Positions 18,541 through 27,617 of a stretch of 64,000 nt of DNA are shown here, one piece after another (positions within the stretch are counted from its first letter, which is position 1; every line of letters starts with the position of its first letter). Source of the DNA: Collimonas humicola (GTDB lineage Bacteria; Pseudomonadota; Gammaproteobacteria; Burkholderiales; Burkholderiaceae_D); the NCBI RefSeq assembly GCF_018304945.1, contig NZ_JAGQEE010000004.1:124001-188000 (forward strand), written 5' to 3'. The translations under genes were made by a program, and so were the position numbers. The notes beneath the pieces are model-generated. The model was given only the letters and a program-made list of their open reading frames with translations, was not told the origin of the DNA and searched no databases.

Positions 18541-18686
18541 TAGTAAGTAAAAGTAAGCGGGCTTATGCAATGCAAGTCCATCGGTATAATTTCCAGCCGA
18601 AAATCATCCAAATGAACAGGAAATGAACAAGATTTGAGCTTCAGCTTAAATACATTGCCATACAAAAAAATAAACACGGAGCCTCT

Positions 18687-19145
18687 ATGAAACTGATCCA
18701 CAAACTCGTCCTTTCCTTGCTGCTGGCGCCAGCCGTGCTGCCGCTCGCCGCGCAAGCCGACGAACCCGGCCATCACGGCGCCTACCTGCATGCACTGGCG
18801 GATCTGCACGTGGCGCGCTGGCTGATCGACCATCGTCCTGGCGACAACTGGGTCATGGGCCGCAGCGAACAGATCGCCTTGGCCGAGATCGATGCCGCCA
18901 CGCGCGAGATCACCCAGCTTGGCGTGGACGTCGGCAAGGATGTCTATCGTGAAGAACGGCCGGATGCCCGTCCGGATCGCCGCGGCCGCCTGCATGATGC
19001 GGTGGAAGCGCTGGAGCGCGCCCGCAATGACGTCGGCCAGCGCGAAGACGATCCGCGCGTGTTCGGACTGCAGCAGAACGCCATGCAACGCATCGAGGCG
19101 GCCAAGCATGCTACCGAAAATGCCATACGCGACGCCGGTTATTGA
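18687..19145 (+). CDS. Small periplasmic helical protein of unknown function
   Basis: A 152-residue protein with a clear signal peptide ending near AAQADEPG. The mature chain is rich in Arg, Asp, Ala and His and reads as amphipathic helices: GAYLHALADLHVARWLIDHR near the start, then GRLHDAVEALERARNDVGQ and an AMQRIEAAKHATENAI C-terminus. It may be a helical bundle. I recognise no named family with confidence. The ATG follows GGAG by 5 bases. It is followed by a strong shared terminator and has its own leader after the small lipoprotein gene. Confidence 0.75.
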   Translation: MKLIHKLVLSLLLAPAVLPLAAQADEPGHHGAYLHALADLHVARWLIDHRPGDNWVMGRSEQIALAEIDAATREITQLGVDVGKDVYREERPDARPDRRGRLHDAVEALERARNDVGQREDDPRVFGLQQNAMQRIEAAKHATENAIRDAGY

Positions 19146-19164
19146 GAATTGAAGCCTTGAAATA

Positions 19165-19195
19165 AAAAGGGGCAAGCATCGCGCTTGCCCCTTTT
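19165..19195. terminator. Bidirectional Rho-independent terminator
   Basis: A perfect 13-bp stem (19165-19177 with 19183-19195), 5-base loop ATCGC, starting with four A and ending with four T, followed by CCTTTTT. It separates the small periplasmic protein gene and the convergent cysB gene and can serve both. Confidence 0.9.
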
Positions 19196-19212
19196 CCTTT
19201 TTGCCGGCCGGC

Positions 19213-20154
19213 TTACAGTTCGTACATGTCCTTCTCGCCGTTCATCACTTGCTCGATCAGCTTGCGGTTCATGGTCGGCGCCAGCAGTTCGATGAAGGTA
19301 TACACATAGCTGCGCAGATAGGCGCCCTGCTTGACCGCTGCCCGCGAGATATTGGTGCCGAACAGATGGCCGACCGGAATCGAACGCAGGCCGGTATCGC
19401 GCTCGGCGTCGAACGCCATGCCAGCGATGATGCCTACCCCCATGCCCAGCTCGACATAGGTCTTGATCACATCGGCGTCGATCGCCTCCAGCAGCACGTC
19501 CGGCTTCAGGTTGCGCAAGGAAAACGCATGGTCGATCTTGGTGCGGCCGGTGAAGGCGCTGTCGTAGGTAATCAGCGGGAAGGCAGCGATTTCTTCCAGC
19601 GTGATCGCCTTCGACTGCAGCAAAGGATGATCTGGCGGCACCACCACCACGTGCTCCCATTGATAGCAGGGCAAGGTCACCAGGCCGTCGGCATTGACGA
19701 TGGCTTCGGTCGCCAAGGCCAGGTCGGCCTGGTCGTTGCGCACCATGTCGGCCACCTGCTTCGGATTGCCTTGCAATAACGACAAGCGCACCTTGGGGAA
19801 TTTCTGGGTGAAGGCCTGCACCACTTTCGGCAAGGCATAGCGCGCCTGGGTATGCGTGGTGGCAATCGTGAAGCTGCCGCTGTCATGTGCGGCGTATTCA
19901 TTGCCGATGCGCTTGAGGCCATCGATTTCCTGCATGATCAGTTCGACCGACCTGAGCACCGCCCGCCCCGGTTCCGTCAGTCCGCGGATACGCTTGCCGT
20001 GCCGTGTAAAAATATCAACACCCAGTTCTTCCTCCAGCTCGATGATCGCCTTGGAGACGCCCGGCTGCGAGGTATACAGCGCCTTGGCTGCCTCGGTCAG
20101 GTTGTAATTTTGGCGCACCGCTTCGCGGACGAAGCGGAACTGATGGAGATTCAT
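19213..20154 (-). CDS. cysB: CysB-family LysR-type transcriptional regulator of sulfur assimilation
   Basis: A 313-residue LysR regulator. The N-terminal winged helix opens MNLHQFRFVREAVRQNYNL and contains AAKALYTSQPGVSKAIIELE, the CysB/Cbl version of the LysR helix-turn-helix. The effector domain begins with SFTIATTHTQARYALP and includes LLQGNPKQVADMV. CysB activates sulfate-assimilation genes when sulfur is limiting, with acetylserine or sulfate-derived effectors. It is divergent from the TSUP-cysI-DUF934-cysHDN-cobA genes, its expected targets, across a 244-bp AT-rich spacer that probably holds its binding sites. Confidence 0.9.
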   Translation of the reverse strand: MNLHQFRFVREAVRQNYNLTEAAKALYTSQPGVSKAIIELEEELGVDIFTRHGKRIRGLTEPGRAVLRSVELIMQEIDGLKRIGNEYAAHDSGSFTIATTHTQARYALPKVVQAFTQKFPKVRLSLLQGNPKQVADMVRNDQADLALATEAIVNADGLVTLPCYQWEHVVVVPPDHPLLQSKAITLEEIAAFPLITYDSAFTGRTKIDHAFSLRNLKPDVLLEAIDADVIKTYVELGMGVGIIAGMAFDAERDTGLRSIPVGHLFGTNISRAAVKQGAYLRSYVYTFIELLAPTMNRKLIEQVMNGEKDMYEL

Positions 20155-20398
20155 GAATTTTCCTTGTTTTTTTCTTTAATAAGAATATGTGCGGCACGGC
20201 CGGGATATTGACGAAAACATCATTTCACCCCGGCAACTATCTACCCGTATTACTCCCTGCTACACTCAAAGTCCCGCCGCCAGCAACTGCGTTTGCTGTA
20301 TTTACATATATCAAATACGCATATAAGCAAATAAATAGTCTGTAGTTGGAGATATATGTGAAGTTTATTACGATTCGAGGTGTTTAGTACGAGGTGAT

Positions 20399-21172
20399 AT
20401 GACTGTTTCTTATGTAGTGAGCGGTTTTGCCGTCGGATTGTTAGTGGGATTGACTGGTGTCGGCGGCGGCTCGCTGATGACGCCTTTGCTGACCCTGCTG
20501 TTCGGCATCCATCCCAGCGTTGCTGTCGGCACCGACCTGGCGTTTGCGTCAGTGACAAAGGTCGCCGGTACGGTCGCGCATCGCTCCAAGGGAACCGTCC
20601 GCTGGGACATCGTCAGGCTGCTGTCGCTGGGCGCCTTGCCGGCCGCCATCGCCACCGCGCTGATCCTCAAGTACTTAGGCGGCATCAGCAATGAAATCGG
20701 CCAGGTCATCCGTTACTCGATCGCCATTTCCGTGCTGCTGACCGTGGTCGCCCTGCTGTTCAAGGGCAGGCTGCAGCTGTGGCTGAACGCGCATCCGGAA
20801 AAGCAGCTGCAAGGCAAGAACCTGACTATCGCCACCGTGGTCGCCGGCCTGACATTGGGCGCGCTGGTCACCATGTCGTCGATCGGCGCCGGCGCGGTCG
20901 GCGCCACCATCCTGGTGCTGCTGTATCCACGCCTGTCGCCGGCCGAAGTGGCCGGCACCGACATCGCCTACGCAGTGCCACTCACCGCCATCGCCGCGCT
21001 CGGCCACTGGTGGCTGGGATCGATCGACTGGAGCCTGCTCGGTGCGCTGCTGCTCGGCTCCGTGCCCGGCATCACGCTCGGCTCGCTGGCAGCACGCGCG
21101 GTGCCGGAAAAATTCCTGCGCGGCCTCCTGGCGCTGACGTTGACCAGCGTCGCAGTGAAACTGATTTATTAA
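20399..21172 (+). CDS. TSUP/TauE-SafE family membrane transporter
   Basis: A 257-residue protein with about 8 hydrophobic helices arranged in two related halves. Each half has the TSUP motif: GLTGVGGGSLMTPLLTLLFGI near residue 15 and a second GALVTMSSIGAGAVGATILVLLYP near residue 155. TSUP members move sulfite, sulfonates or other sulfur anions, or export sulfite. Its place between cysB and cysI suggests sulfate/sulfite handling for the cys pathway, possibly uptake or sulfite overflow export; direction is not decided by sequence. Confidence 0.88.
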   Translation: MTVSYVVSGFAVGLLVGLTGVGGGSLMTPLLTLLFGIHPSVAVGTDLAFASVTKVAGTVAHRSKGTVRWDIVRLLSLGALPAAIATALILKYLGGISNEIGQVIRYSIAISVLLTVVALLFKGRLQLWLNAHPEKQLQGKNLTIATVVAGLTLGALVTMSSIGAGAVGATILVLLYPRLSPAEVAGTDIAYAVPLTAIAALGHWWLGSIDWSLLGALLLGSVPGITLGSLAARAVPEKFLRGLLALTLTSVAVKLIY

Positions 21173-21259
21173 GGAGCCGCAGCTTGCGGCTCTTGCATCC
21201 GTTTTGAAATAGTCATAAAGGCGTGGCGCAGCTAGCCACAACCCATAAGGAAGACAAAG

Positions 21260-22954
21260 ATGTATCGCTACGATCAATACGATCACCAGATAGTCAAGGA
21301 ACGGGTCGCACAGTACCGCGACCAGGTACGCCGCCGTTTGTCGGATGAACTGACAGAAGAAGAATTCCTGCCGCTGCGCCTGCAAAACGGCCTGTACATG
21401 CAGCGTCATGCTTACATGCTGCGCATCGCGGTGCCTTACGGCATGCTGTCCACGCCGCAAGTGCGCATGTTCGCCCATATCGCCCGCACCTACGACCGCG
21501 GCTACGGGCACTTCACCACACGGCAGAACATCCAGTTCAACTGGATCGACCTGGAACAGTCGCCGGACATCCTGGCGGAACTGGCGACGGTGGAAATGCA
21601 TGCGATCCAGACTTCCGGCAATTGCATCCGCAACACCACCTCGGATGAGCTGGCCGGCGTCGCTGCGGACGAGATCATCGATCCGCGCCCTTACGCAGAA
21701 ATCATCCGCGAATGGAGCACCTTCCATCCCGAATTCGCTTTCCTGCCGCGCAAATTCAAGATCGCCATCAGCGGTTCCGAGCAGGACCGTGCCGCCACGG
21801 CGGTGCATGACATCGGCCTGCACGTGGTCAAGAACGCAGAAGGCGAAGTCGGCTTCCGTTTCCTGGTCGGCGGCGGCATGGGCCGCACGCCCATCATCGG
21901 CAGCGTGATCCGCGAATTCCTGCCGTGGCAGCACGCCCTGACTTACCTGGAAGCGATCCTGCGCGTGTACAACCAGTACGGCCGCCGCGACAACAAGTAC
22001 AAGGCGCGTATCAAGATCCTGGTGAAAGCGCTGGGCGCGGAAGAATTCGCGCGCCAGGTGGAAGCCGAATGGGCTGACATCAAGGACGGCCCGGCCACGC
22101 TCACCGTCGAAGAACTGCAGCGCATCGCCCAGTATTTCGTGCCGCCGCCGTATGAAACCCTGCCCGCCAGCGATTCCAGCTTCGAGGAACACAAGGCGGA
22201 CAACAAGGCTTTCGCCAACTGGCTGCTGCGCAACGTCAAGGCGCACAAGGTGAACGGCTATGCCGCCGTGATCCTGTCGGTCAAAAAAACCGGCGTGCCG
22301 CCGGGCGACATCACCGCCGCCCAGCTCGATTTCGTCGCCGACCTGGCCGACCGGTACAGCTTCGGCGAAGTGCGCATCACCCACGAACAGAACCTGGTGC
22401 TGGCCGACGTCAAGCTGAGCGACCTGTTCACCGTGTGGCAGGCAGTCAAGGCGCAAGGCCTGGCGACGCCGAACATCGGCCTGCTGACCGACATCATCTG
22501 CTGCCCCGGCGGCGATTTCTGCTCGCTGGCGAACGCCAAGTCGATCCCGATCGCGCAAGCCATCGCCGAGAAATTCGACAACCTCGATTTCCAGCACGAC
22601 ATCGGCGAGATCGAACTGAACATCTCCGGCTGCATCAACGCTTGCGGCCACCATCACGTCGGCAACATCGGCATCCTCGGCGTCGACAAGGACGGCTCCG
22701 AGTGGTACCAGGTTTCCATCGGCGGTGCGCAGGGTAACAACACCAGCATCGGCAAGATCATCGGACCGTCGTTCTCGGCGCAGCAGATGCCGGTGGTGAT
22801 CGAGCGCTTGCTGGATGTGTATGTGAAGCAGCGCCACGAAGAAGAATTGTTTATCGATACCGTGCAGCGTCTCGGCGTCGCGCCGTTCAAGGAATACGTC
22901 TACGCCAGTCCGATCCCGACCGGTTACACCCATGGGGAGGATGCCTGTGTCTAA
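21260..22954 (+). CDS. cysI: Sulfite (nitrite/sulfite) reductase hemoprotein subunit
   Basis: A 564-residue siroheme-[4Fe-4S] reductase. The cluster ligands are visible as C415-x5-C421 in CCPGGDFC and C458-x3-C462 in SGCINACG; YGHFTTRQNIQFNWI near residue 90 and RRDNKYKARIK near residue 245 are conserved siroheme-binding arginine/lysine regions. It reduces sulfite to sulfide with six electrons. The context (DUF934, cysH, cysD, cysN, cobA downstream) marks it as the assimilatory sulfite reductase rather than nitrite reductase. No flavoprotein CysJ gene is in the window, so the electron donor is probably ferredoxin or a separate reductase. Its stop codon overlaps the next start. Confidence 0.92.
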   Translation: MYRYDQYDHQIVKERVAQYRDQVRRRLSDELTEEEFLPLRLQNGLYMQRHAYMLRIAVPYGMLSTPQVRMFAHIARTYDRGYGHFTTRQNIQFNWIDLEQSPDILAELATVEMHAIQTSGNCIRNTTSDELAGVAADEIIDPRPYAEIIREWSTFHPEFAFLPRKFKIAISGSEQDRAATAVHDIGLHVVKNAEGEVGFRFLVGGGMGRTPIIGSVIREFLPWQHALTYLEAILRVYNQYGRRDNKYKARIKILVKALGAEEFARQVEAEWADIKDGPATLTVEELQRIAQYFVPPPYETLPASDSSFEEHKADNKAFANWLLRNVKAHKVNGYAAVILSVKKTGVPPGDITAAQLDFVADLADRYSFGEVRITHEQNLVLADVKLSDLFTVWQAVKAQGLATPNIGLLTDIICCPGGDFCSLANAKSIPIAQAIAEKFDNLDFQHDIGEIELNISGCINACGHHHVGNIGILGVDKDGSEWYQVSIGGAQGNNTSIGKIIGPSFSAQQMPVVIERLLDVYVKQRHEEELFIDTVQRLGVAPFKEYVYASPIPTGYTHGEDACV

Positions 22955-23486
22955 TATTGATAACGTTGAAATCATCAAGAACCGCGCAGTGGTCGGCGAC
23001 GACTGGAGCGTCTTGCGCCTGCAAGAAGGCGAAACCGCTGAAAGCGTCAGCATCCCGGGCGGCAAGGTCATCGTCCCGTTCAGCGTCTGGCAAGCCCAGC
23101 GCGCGCAGCTGCAGGGCCGTGCTCCGCTCGGCGTATGGCTCAGCAGCGATGCACAGGCCGACGTGCTGAAGGACGATCTCGCGCATTTCGCCGTGGTCGC
23201 CGTCGACTTTCCGAAATTTACCGACGGCCGCGGCTACTCGATCGCCTACAACCTGCGTACACGCCTGGCCTACAGCGGCGAGCTGCGCGCCATCGGCGAC
23301 GTCTTGCGCGACCAGTTGTTCTACATGCAGCGGGTCGGCTTCGACGCCTTTGCGGTGCGCGCCGACAAGAACATCCATGACGCCCTCAAGGGCCTGACCG
23401 ATTTCACCGAAAAATACCAGACTTCGTGGGACGAAAAAACGCCGCTGTTCCGCCGTGTGAACCGCCAAGCAGTCAGCCAGGATTGA
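22947..23486 (+). CDS. DUF934 family protein of the sulfate-reduction operon
   Basis: A 179-residue soluble protein of the DUF934 family, nearly always encoded between cysI and cysH in proteobacteria and often annotated as an oxidoreductase or CysI accessory; the exact role is unsettled. The central part has GVWLSSDAQADVL and VDFPKFTDGRGYSIAYNLRTRL, the most conserved family block, and a QLFYMQRVGFDAFAVR segment. The GTG at 22947 is chosen as start because GGGGAGG at 22934-22940 sits six bases upstream; ATG codons at 22932 and 22941 are inside or abutting that site. The start overlaps the end of cysI by 8 bases. Confidence 0.85.
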   Translation: MSNIDNVEIIKNRAVVGDDWSVLRLQEGETAESVSIPGGKVIVPFSVWQAQRAQLQGRAPLGVWLSSDAQADVLKDDLAHFAVVAVDFPKFTDGRGYSIAYNLRTRLAYSGELRAIGDVLRDQLFYMQRVGFDAFAVRADKNIHDALKGLTDFTEKYQTSWDEKTPLFRRVNRQAVSQD

Positions 23487-23488
23487 TC

Positions 23489-24232
23489 ATGAGCAGCCCG
23501 ACTCCCTCCCTGCCGGAACTGGTCGCCGCCACCAAGGCGACGCTGGAAAAAATCGCCGCCGAATATACGCCGGCGGTATTCGCCTCCAGCCTGGCGGCTG
23601 AAGACATGGTGCTGACCGACTTGATCCTGCGCGGCCAGCTGCAAGACAAGATTTCCATCTTCACGCTTGAAACAGGGCGCTTGCATGCTGAAACGCTGGG
23701 CATGCTGAAACGCATCAAGGAAACCTACGATTACGACGTCACGCCGTACCGGCCCCAGCCGGAAGCGGTTGCCGCCTATGTCGAACAGAATGGCTTGAAC
23801 GCCTTCTACGACAGCGTCGAGATGCGCAAGGAATGCTGCCGCATCCGCAAGATCGAACCGCTCAAGCGCGCCCTGGCCGGCAACAAGGCCTGGATCACCG
23901 GCCAGCGCCGGGCGCAGTCGCTGACCCGCGCCGAGCTCCATGTACAAGAGCAGGATGAAGCACACGGCATGAGCAAGTTCAATCCGCTGGCCGACTGGTC
24001 GGAAGAAGACGTCTGGCAGTACATCCGCAGCAACAACGTGCCGTACAATCCATTGCACGACAAGGGCTATCCCTCGATCGGCTGCGAACCTTGCACGCGC
24101 GCCATCCAGCCAGGCGAAGACGTGCGCGCCGGCCGCTGGTGGTGGGAAAACCCGGAATCCAAGGAATGCGGACTGCATGTGGTGGACGGCAAACTGATAC
24201 GCATCAAATCCGTCTCGCAGCAGAACGCCTGA
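23489..24232 (+). CDS. cysH: Adenylyl-sulfate (APS) reductase, [4Fe-4S] type
   Basis: A 247-residue thioredoxin-dependent reductase. A PP-loop-like ASSLAAEDMVLTDLI opens the nucleotide fold. Cysteines C116-C117 and C199-x2-C202 match the [4Fe-4S] ligands that distinguish APS reductases from cluster-free PAPS reductases, and the catalytic cysteine is C227 in KECGLH. No cysC (APS kinase) gene or fused kinase is seen in the operon, consistent with direct APS reduction to sulfite. The ATG at 23489 follows the DUF934 stop by 2 bp; the longer frame from 23426 overlaps that gene. Confidence 0.92.
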   Translation: MSSPTPSLPELVAATKATLEKIAAEYTPAVFASSLAAEDMVLTDLILRGQLQDKISIFTLETGRLHAETLGMLKRIKETYDYDVTPYRPQPEAVAAYVEQNGLNAFYDSVEMRKECCRIRKIEPLKRALAGNKAWITGQRRAQSLTRAELHVQEQDEAHGMSKFNPLADWSEEDVWQYIRSNNVPYNPLHDKGYPSIGCEPCTRAIQPGEDVRAGRWWWENPESKECGLHVVDGKLIRIKSVSQQNA

Positions 24233-24294
24233 ATCGCTGAATCATTCCATCGTTGAATCCCGATGCATCGCTTCATTAAAAGACAAGAACCGAT

Positions 24295-25230
24295 ATGAAC
24301 ACAGTTGTTGAAAATTTTTTCCTGGACAAAGCCGCTAACCGCCATCTCGACTGGCTGGAATCGGAAGCCATCCACATCATGCGCGAAGTGGCGGCGGAAT
24401 GCAGCAATCCGGCCCTGCTGTTCTCGGGCGGGAAGGATTCGGTGGTGATGCTGCGCCTGGCGGAAAAGGCTTTCCGCCCCGGCAAATTTCCTTTCCCGCT
24501 GGTGCATATCGATACCGGCCACAACTTCGCCGAAGTGATCACCTTCCGCGACAAGCGCGTGGCGGAACTGGGCGAACGCCTGATCGTCGGCTCGGTCGAG
24601 GATTCGATCAAGCGCGGCACCGTGCGCCTGCGCAATCCGCAGACCGATTCGCGCAATGCAGCGCAAGCCGTGACACTGCTGGAAACCATCGCCGAGCACA
24701 AGTTCGACGCCTGCATCGGCGGCGCCCGCCGCGATGAAGAGAAGGCGCGCGCCAAGGAACGCATTTTTTCCTTCCGCGACGAATTCGGCCAATGGAATCC
24801 AAAGGCGCAACGGCCGGAACTCTGGGACTTGTACAACACCCGCGTGCACCCGGGCGAAAACATGCGCGTGTTCCCGATCTCCAACTGGACCGAACTCGAC
24901 GTCTGGCAATACATCGCCCGTGAAAAACTGGAACTGCCGCCCATCTACTTCGCCCATCAGCGCCAGGTGATCCCGCGCAACGGCTTGCTGGTGCCGCTCA
25001 CCGACCTGACCCCGGCGCGCGAAGGCGAAGTGGTGGAAACCCGCGAAGTGCGCTTCCGCACCGTCGGCGACATTTCCTGCACCTGCCCGGTAGCCTCCGA
25101 TGCGGCGACAGTCGAAGCCATCATCGCGGAAACCGCGGTGACCCAGATCACAGAACGCGGCGCAACCCGGATGGATGACCAGACTTCGGAAGCCTCGATG
25201 GAAAAACGCAAAAAAGAAGGATATTTCTGA
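24295..25230 (+). CDS. cysD: Sulfate adenylyltransferase subunit 2
   Basis: A 311-residue ATP sulfurylase small subunit. The PP-loop SGGKDS is at residues 44-49, followed by PFPLVHIDTGHNFAEVI, and RDEEKARAKERIFSFRD near residue 150 is the conserved nucleotide/sulfate segment. With CysN it makes APS from ATP and sulfate, driven by GTP hydrolysis. The stop shares one base with the cysN start (TGATG), so the two subunits are probably translationally coupled. The 62-bp gap after cysH is the largest within the cysI-cysN run. Confidence 0.95.
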   Translation: MNTVVENFFLDKAANRHLDWLESEAIHIMREVAAECSNPALLFSGGKDSVVMLRLAEKAFRPGKFPFPLVHIDTGHNFAEVITFRDKRVAELGERLIVGSVEDSIKRGTVRLRNPQTDSRNAAQAVTLLETIAEHKFDACIGGARRDEEKARAKERIFSFRDEFGQWNPKAQRPELWDLYNTRVHPGENMRVFPISNWTELDVWQYIAREKLELPPIYFAHQRQVIPRNGLLVPLTDLTPAREGEVVETREVRFRTVGDISCTCPVASDAATVEAIIAETAVTQITERGATRMDDQTSEASMEKRKKEGYF

Positions 25231-26582
25231 TGAACGCCGTGGTTAACAACGTGAACAGCAACTTCAACAGCGATAGCGACACTGCGCCACAGGCACGCGG
25301 CCAGGAACGAGGCCTGCTGCGCTTCATTACCGCCGGCTCGGTGGATGACGGCAAGAGCACCCTGATCGGCCGCCTGCTGTTCGACAGCAAGGGCATCTTC
25401 GCCGACCAGCTGGATGCCATGTCGCGCGCCAAGCACAAGCGCACGGTCGGCGACGCCATCGACCTGTCCCTGCTGACCGACGGCCTGGAAGCCGAGCGCG
25501 AACAAGGCATCACCATCGACGTCGCCTACCGCTATTTCGCCACGCCGAAGCGCAAGTTCATCATCGCCGACACACCCGGCCACGAACAGTACACGCGCAA
25601 CATGGTGACCGGCGCCTCGACCGCCGATGCGGTCATCATCCTGATCGACGTCTCCAAGGTCAAGCTTGGCGACGACGGCAGCGTTGAACTGCTGACACAG
25701 ACCAAGCGCCATTCGACCATTGCGCACCTGCTGCAGATCGAGCACGTGGTGGTGGCGGTCAACAAGATGGACCTGGTGAACTACGACCAGACCGTGTATG
25801 ACCGCATCGTCGCCGCCTACCAGGAATTCGCCGAGCAGCTCGGCCTGCGCGATGTGCGTCCGATCCCGCTGTCGGCGCTGGCCGGCGACAACGTGGTGGC
25901 GGCCGGCGACAAGATGCCTTGGCATAGGGGTCCGACCCTGATCGAACTGCTGGAATCGCTCAGCGTCTACGACGAATCGCACGACGAGCCGTTCCGCTTT
26001 CCGGTGCAGCTGGTGGCGCGCCACAACGGCCATGAAGCCAACGATTTCCGCGGCTACATGGGCCGCATCGAAGCCGGCAAGGTCAGCAAGGGCGACAAGC
26101 TGATCGTGCAGCCCAGCGGCCAGAGCGCCACCGTGAAAGACATCCTGGTGCTGGAAGGTTCGCTGCCGTCGGCTGCGGTCGGCCAGTCGGTGACCCTGCT
26201 GCTGGAAGAATACCTGGACATTTCGCGCGGCGACATGCTGACTTCGGTGGAGCGCGCCCCTGCCCTGCTGAAGACCGTCAGCGCCGATCTCTGCTGGCTG
26301 TCGGAAGATGCGCTCGACTTGCGCCGCAAATACTGGCTCAAGCACAGCACCAAGCAAACCGCGGCGCGCATCACCAGGATCGATACGCTGCTCGACATCA
26401 ATACCCAGCAGCGCCGCCCTGCGGAATCGCTGAAACTGAACGACATCGCCAGCGTTTCGCTCAATCTGCAGCAAGCCATCGCTGCCGATTCCTACGACGA
26501 GATCCGCGCCACCGGCGCCTTCATCCTGATCGACGAAGTCACGCACCAGACCGTCGCCGCTGGCATGATCCGTCTCGACTGA
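25230..26582 (+). CDS. cysN: Sulfate adenylyltransferase subunit 1 (GTPase)
   Basis: A 450-residue EF-Tu-like GTPase. G1 is GSVDDGKSTLIGRLL near residue 35, G3 is ADTPGHEQYTRNMVTGAS near residue 113, and G4 is VNKMDLV near residue 177; two beta-barrel domains follow. It couples GTP hydrolysis to APS formation by CysD. The length shows there is no fused APS kinase (CysC) domain, in line with the APS-type CysH. Confidence 0.95.
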   Translation: MNAVVNNVNSNFNSDSDTAPQARGQERGLLRFITAGSVDDGKSTLIGRLLFDSKGIFADQLDAMSRAKHKRTVGDAIDLSLLTDGLEAEREQGITIDVAYRYFATPKRKFIIADTPGHEQYTRNMVTGASTADAVIILIDVSKVKLGDDGSVELLTQTKRHSTIAHLLQIEHVVVAVNKMDLVNYDQTVYDRIVAAYQEFAEQLGLRDVRPIPLSALAGDNVVAAGDKMPWHRGPTLIELLESLSVYDESHDEPFRFPVQLVARHNGHEANDFRGYMGRIEAGKVSKGDKLIVQPSGQSATVKDILVLEGSLPSAAVGQSVTLLLEEYLDISRGDMLTSVERAPALLKTVSADLCWLSEDALDLRRKYWLKHSTKQTAARITRIDTLLDINTQQRRPAESLKLNDIASVSLNLQQAIAADSYDEIRATGAFILIDEVTHQTVAAGMIRLD

Positions 26583-26614
26583 GCCCACCCCTGACCCAAG
26601 CACCGGACCACGCC

Positions 26615-27406
26615 ATGCAAGCCACACACGCCAGCACTCAAGCCGCCCATGGCAAAGTCTATCTGATCGGCGCCGGCCCTGGCGCCGCCGACCTGATCAC
26701 GGTGCGCGGCGCCCGCCTGCTAGCGCAGGCCGACGTCGTGCTGCACGATGCCCTGGTGACGGAAGACATGCTGGCGCTGTGTCCGCAAGCCTTGAAGATC
26801 GCAGTCGGCAAACGCTGCGGCAAGCTCTCCACCGCGCAGCAGTTCATCAACAAGCAGCTGGTCGACAGTGCCCGCAAATATGCCGTGGTGGTGCGTCTGA
26901 AGGGTGGCGATCCGATGCTGTTCGGCCGTGCCGATGAAGAACTGCGGGCGCTGGAAAAGCACGGCATCGCGGTCGAAGTGGTGCCAGGCATCAGCGCTGC
27001 GCTGGCGGCGGCCGCCACGTCGCAGCAGCCATTGACCAAGCGGGGTGTGGCGCGCAGCGTGGCTTTCTTCACTTCCAGCACCGCGCCCGGCGAATCGGAT
27101 CAGGTCAATATGCCGAACTGCGACACGCTGGTGCAATACATGGGCGGCCGCGAAGCAGCAGCCACTGCACAGCGGCTGCTGGCGCAAGGCCGCTCCGCTG
27201 GAATGCCGGTGGTGGTGGTGGAAAACTGCAGCCGCGACAACCAGCGCATCCTGCGCCTGCGCCTGGATCAGCTGGAGCAAGGCTTGCAGCAATGCGAAGG
27301 TCCGGTGCTGGTGATGATTGGCGAGGCGCTGGCCAGCCGCGCCGAACAGCCGGCGGCGATCGGTCAGCCTGGATCGGCCCAGGCCAAGGCCAGGAATGCG
27401 GCCTAA
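26615..27406 (+). CDS. cobA: Uroporphyrinogen-III C-methyltransferase (siroheme synthesis)
   Basis: A 263-residue SUMT. The N-terminal GAGPGAADLITVRGARLL (SAM-binding loop), RLKGGDPMLFGRADEEL near residue 93, and VVPGISAALAAAATSQQPLTKRG are the standard motifs. It methylates uroporphyrinogen III twice to give precorrin-2, the precursor of siroheme used by CysI. It lacks the CysG N-terminal dehydrogenase/chelatase domain, so those steps must be done by other proteins; a single-domain chelatase candidate is encoded at 30511-30906. It is the last gene of the cys run. Confidence 0.93.
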   Translation: MQATHASTQAAHGKVYLIGAGPGAADLITVRGARLLAQADVVLHDALVTEDMLALCPQALKIAVGKRCGKLSTAQQFINKQLVDSARKYAVVVRLKGGDPMLFGRADEELRALEKHGIAVEVVPGISAALAAAATSQQPLTKRGVARSVAFFTSSTAPGESDQVNMPNCDTLVQYMGGREAAATAQRLLAQGRSAGMPVVVVENCSRDNQRILRLRLDQLEQGLQQCEGPVLVMIGEALASRAEQPAAIGQPGSAQAKARNAA

Positions 27407-27440
27407 GAACGCTGCTTAAAGCAGGCCGCCGGATATTCGT

Positions 27441-27617
27441 TTAGCGAACGACAGGCTTGGCGTGGATTTCCGACGCCAGTGCTTTTTGCAGGACCGGGCC
27501 GGACTGTTCCAGGCGGTCTTCCGGTGACAAGACATTGATCCAGCTGACCAGGCCGACGGCCACTACGGTCAATACCAGGAATACTGCTACTCTTTTATTC
27601 AAAAATTCCCATTTCAT
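27441..27617 (-). CDS. Small single-pass membrane protein, unknown function
   Basis: A 58-residue ORF with a strong ribosome binding site (AAGGAG, 8 bases before ATG). Residues about 9-29 form one hydrophobic helix (VAVFLVLTVVAVGLVSWI), preceded by basic residues, so the N-terminus is probably cytoplasmic and the 30-residue charged tail periplasmic. I recognise no family. The frame continues upstream to 27755 but without plausible start or coding character there. Confidence 0.6.
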   Translation of the reverse strand: MKWEFLNKRVAVFLVLTVVAVGLVSWINVLSPEDRLEQSGPVLQKALASEIHAKPVVR

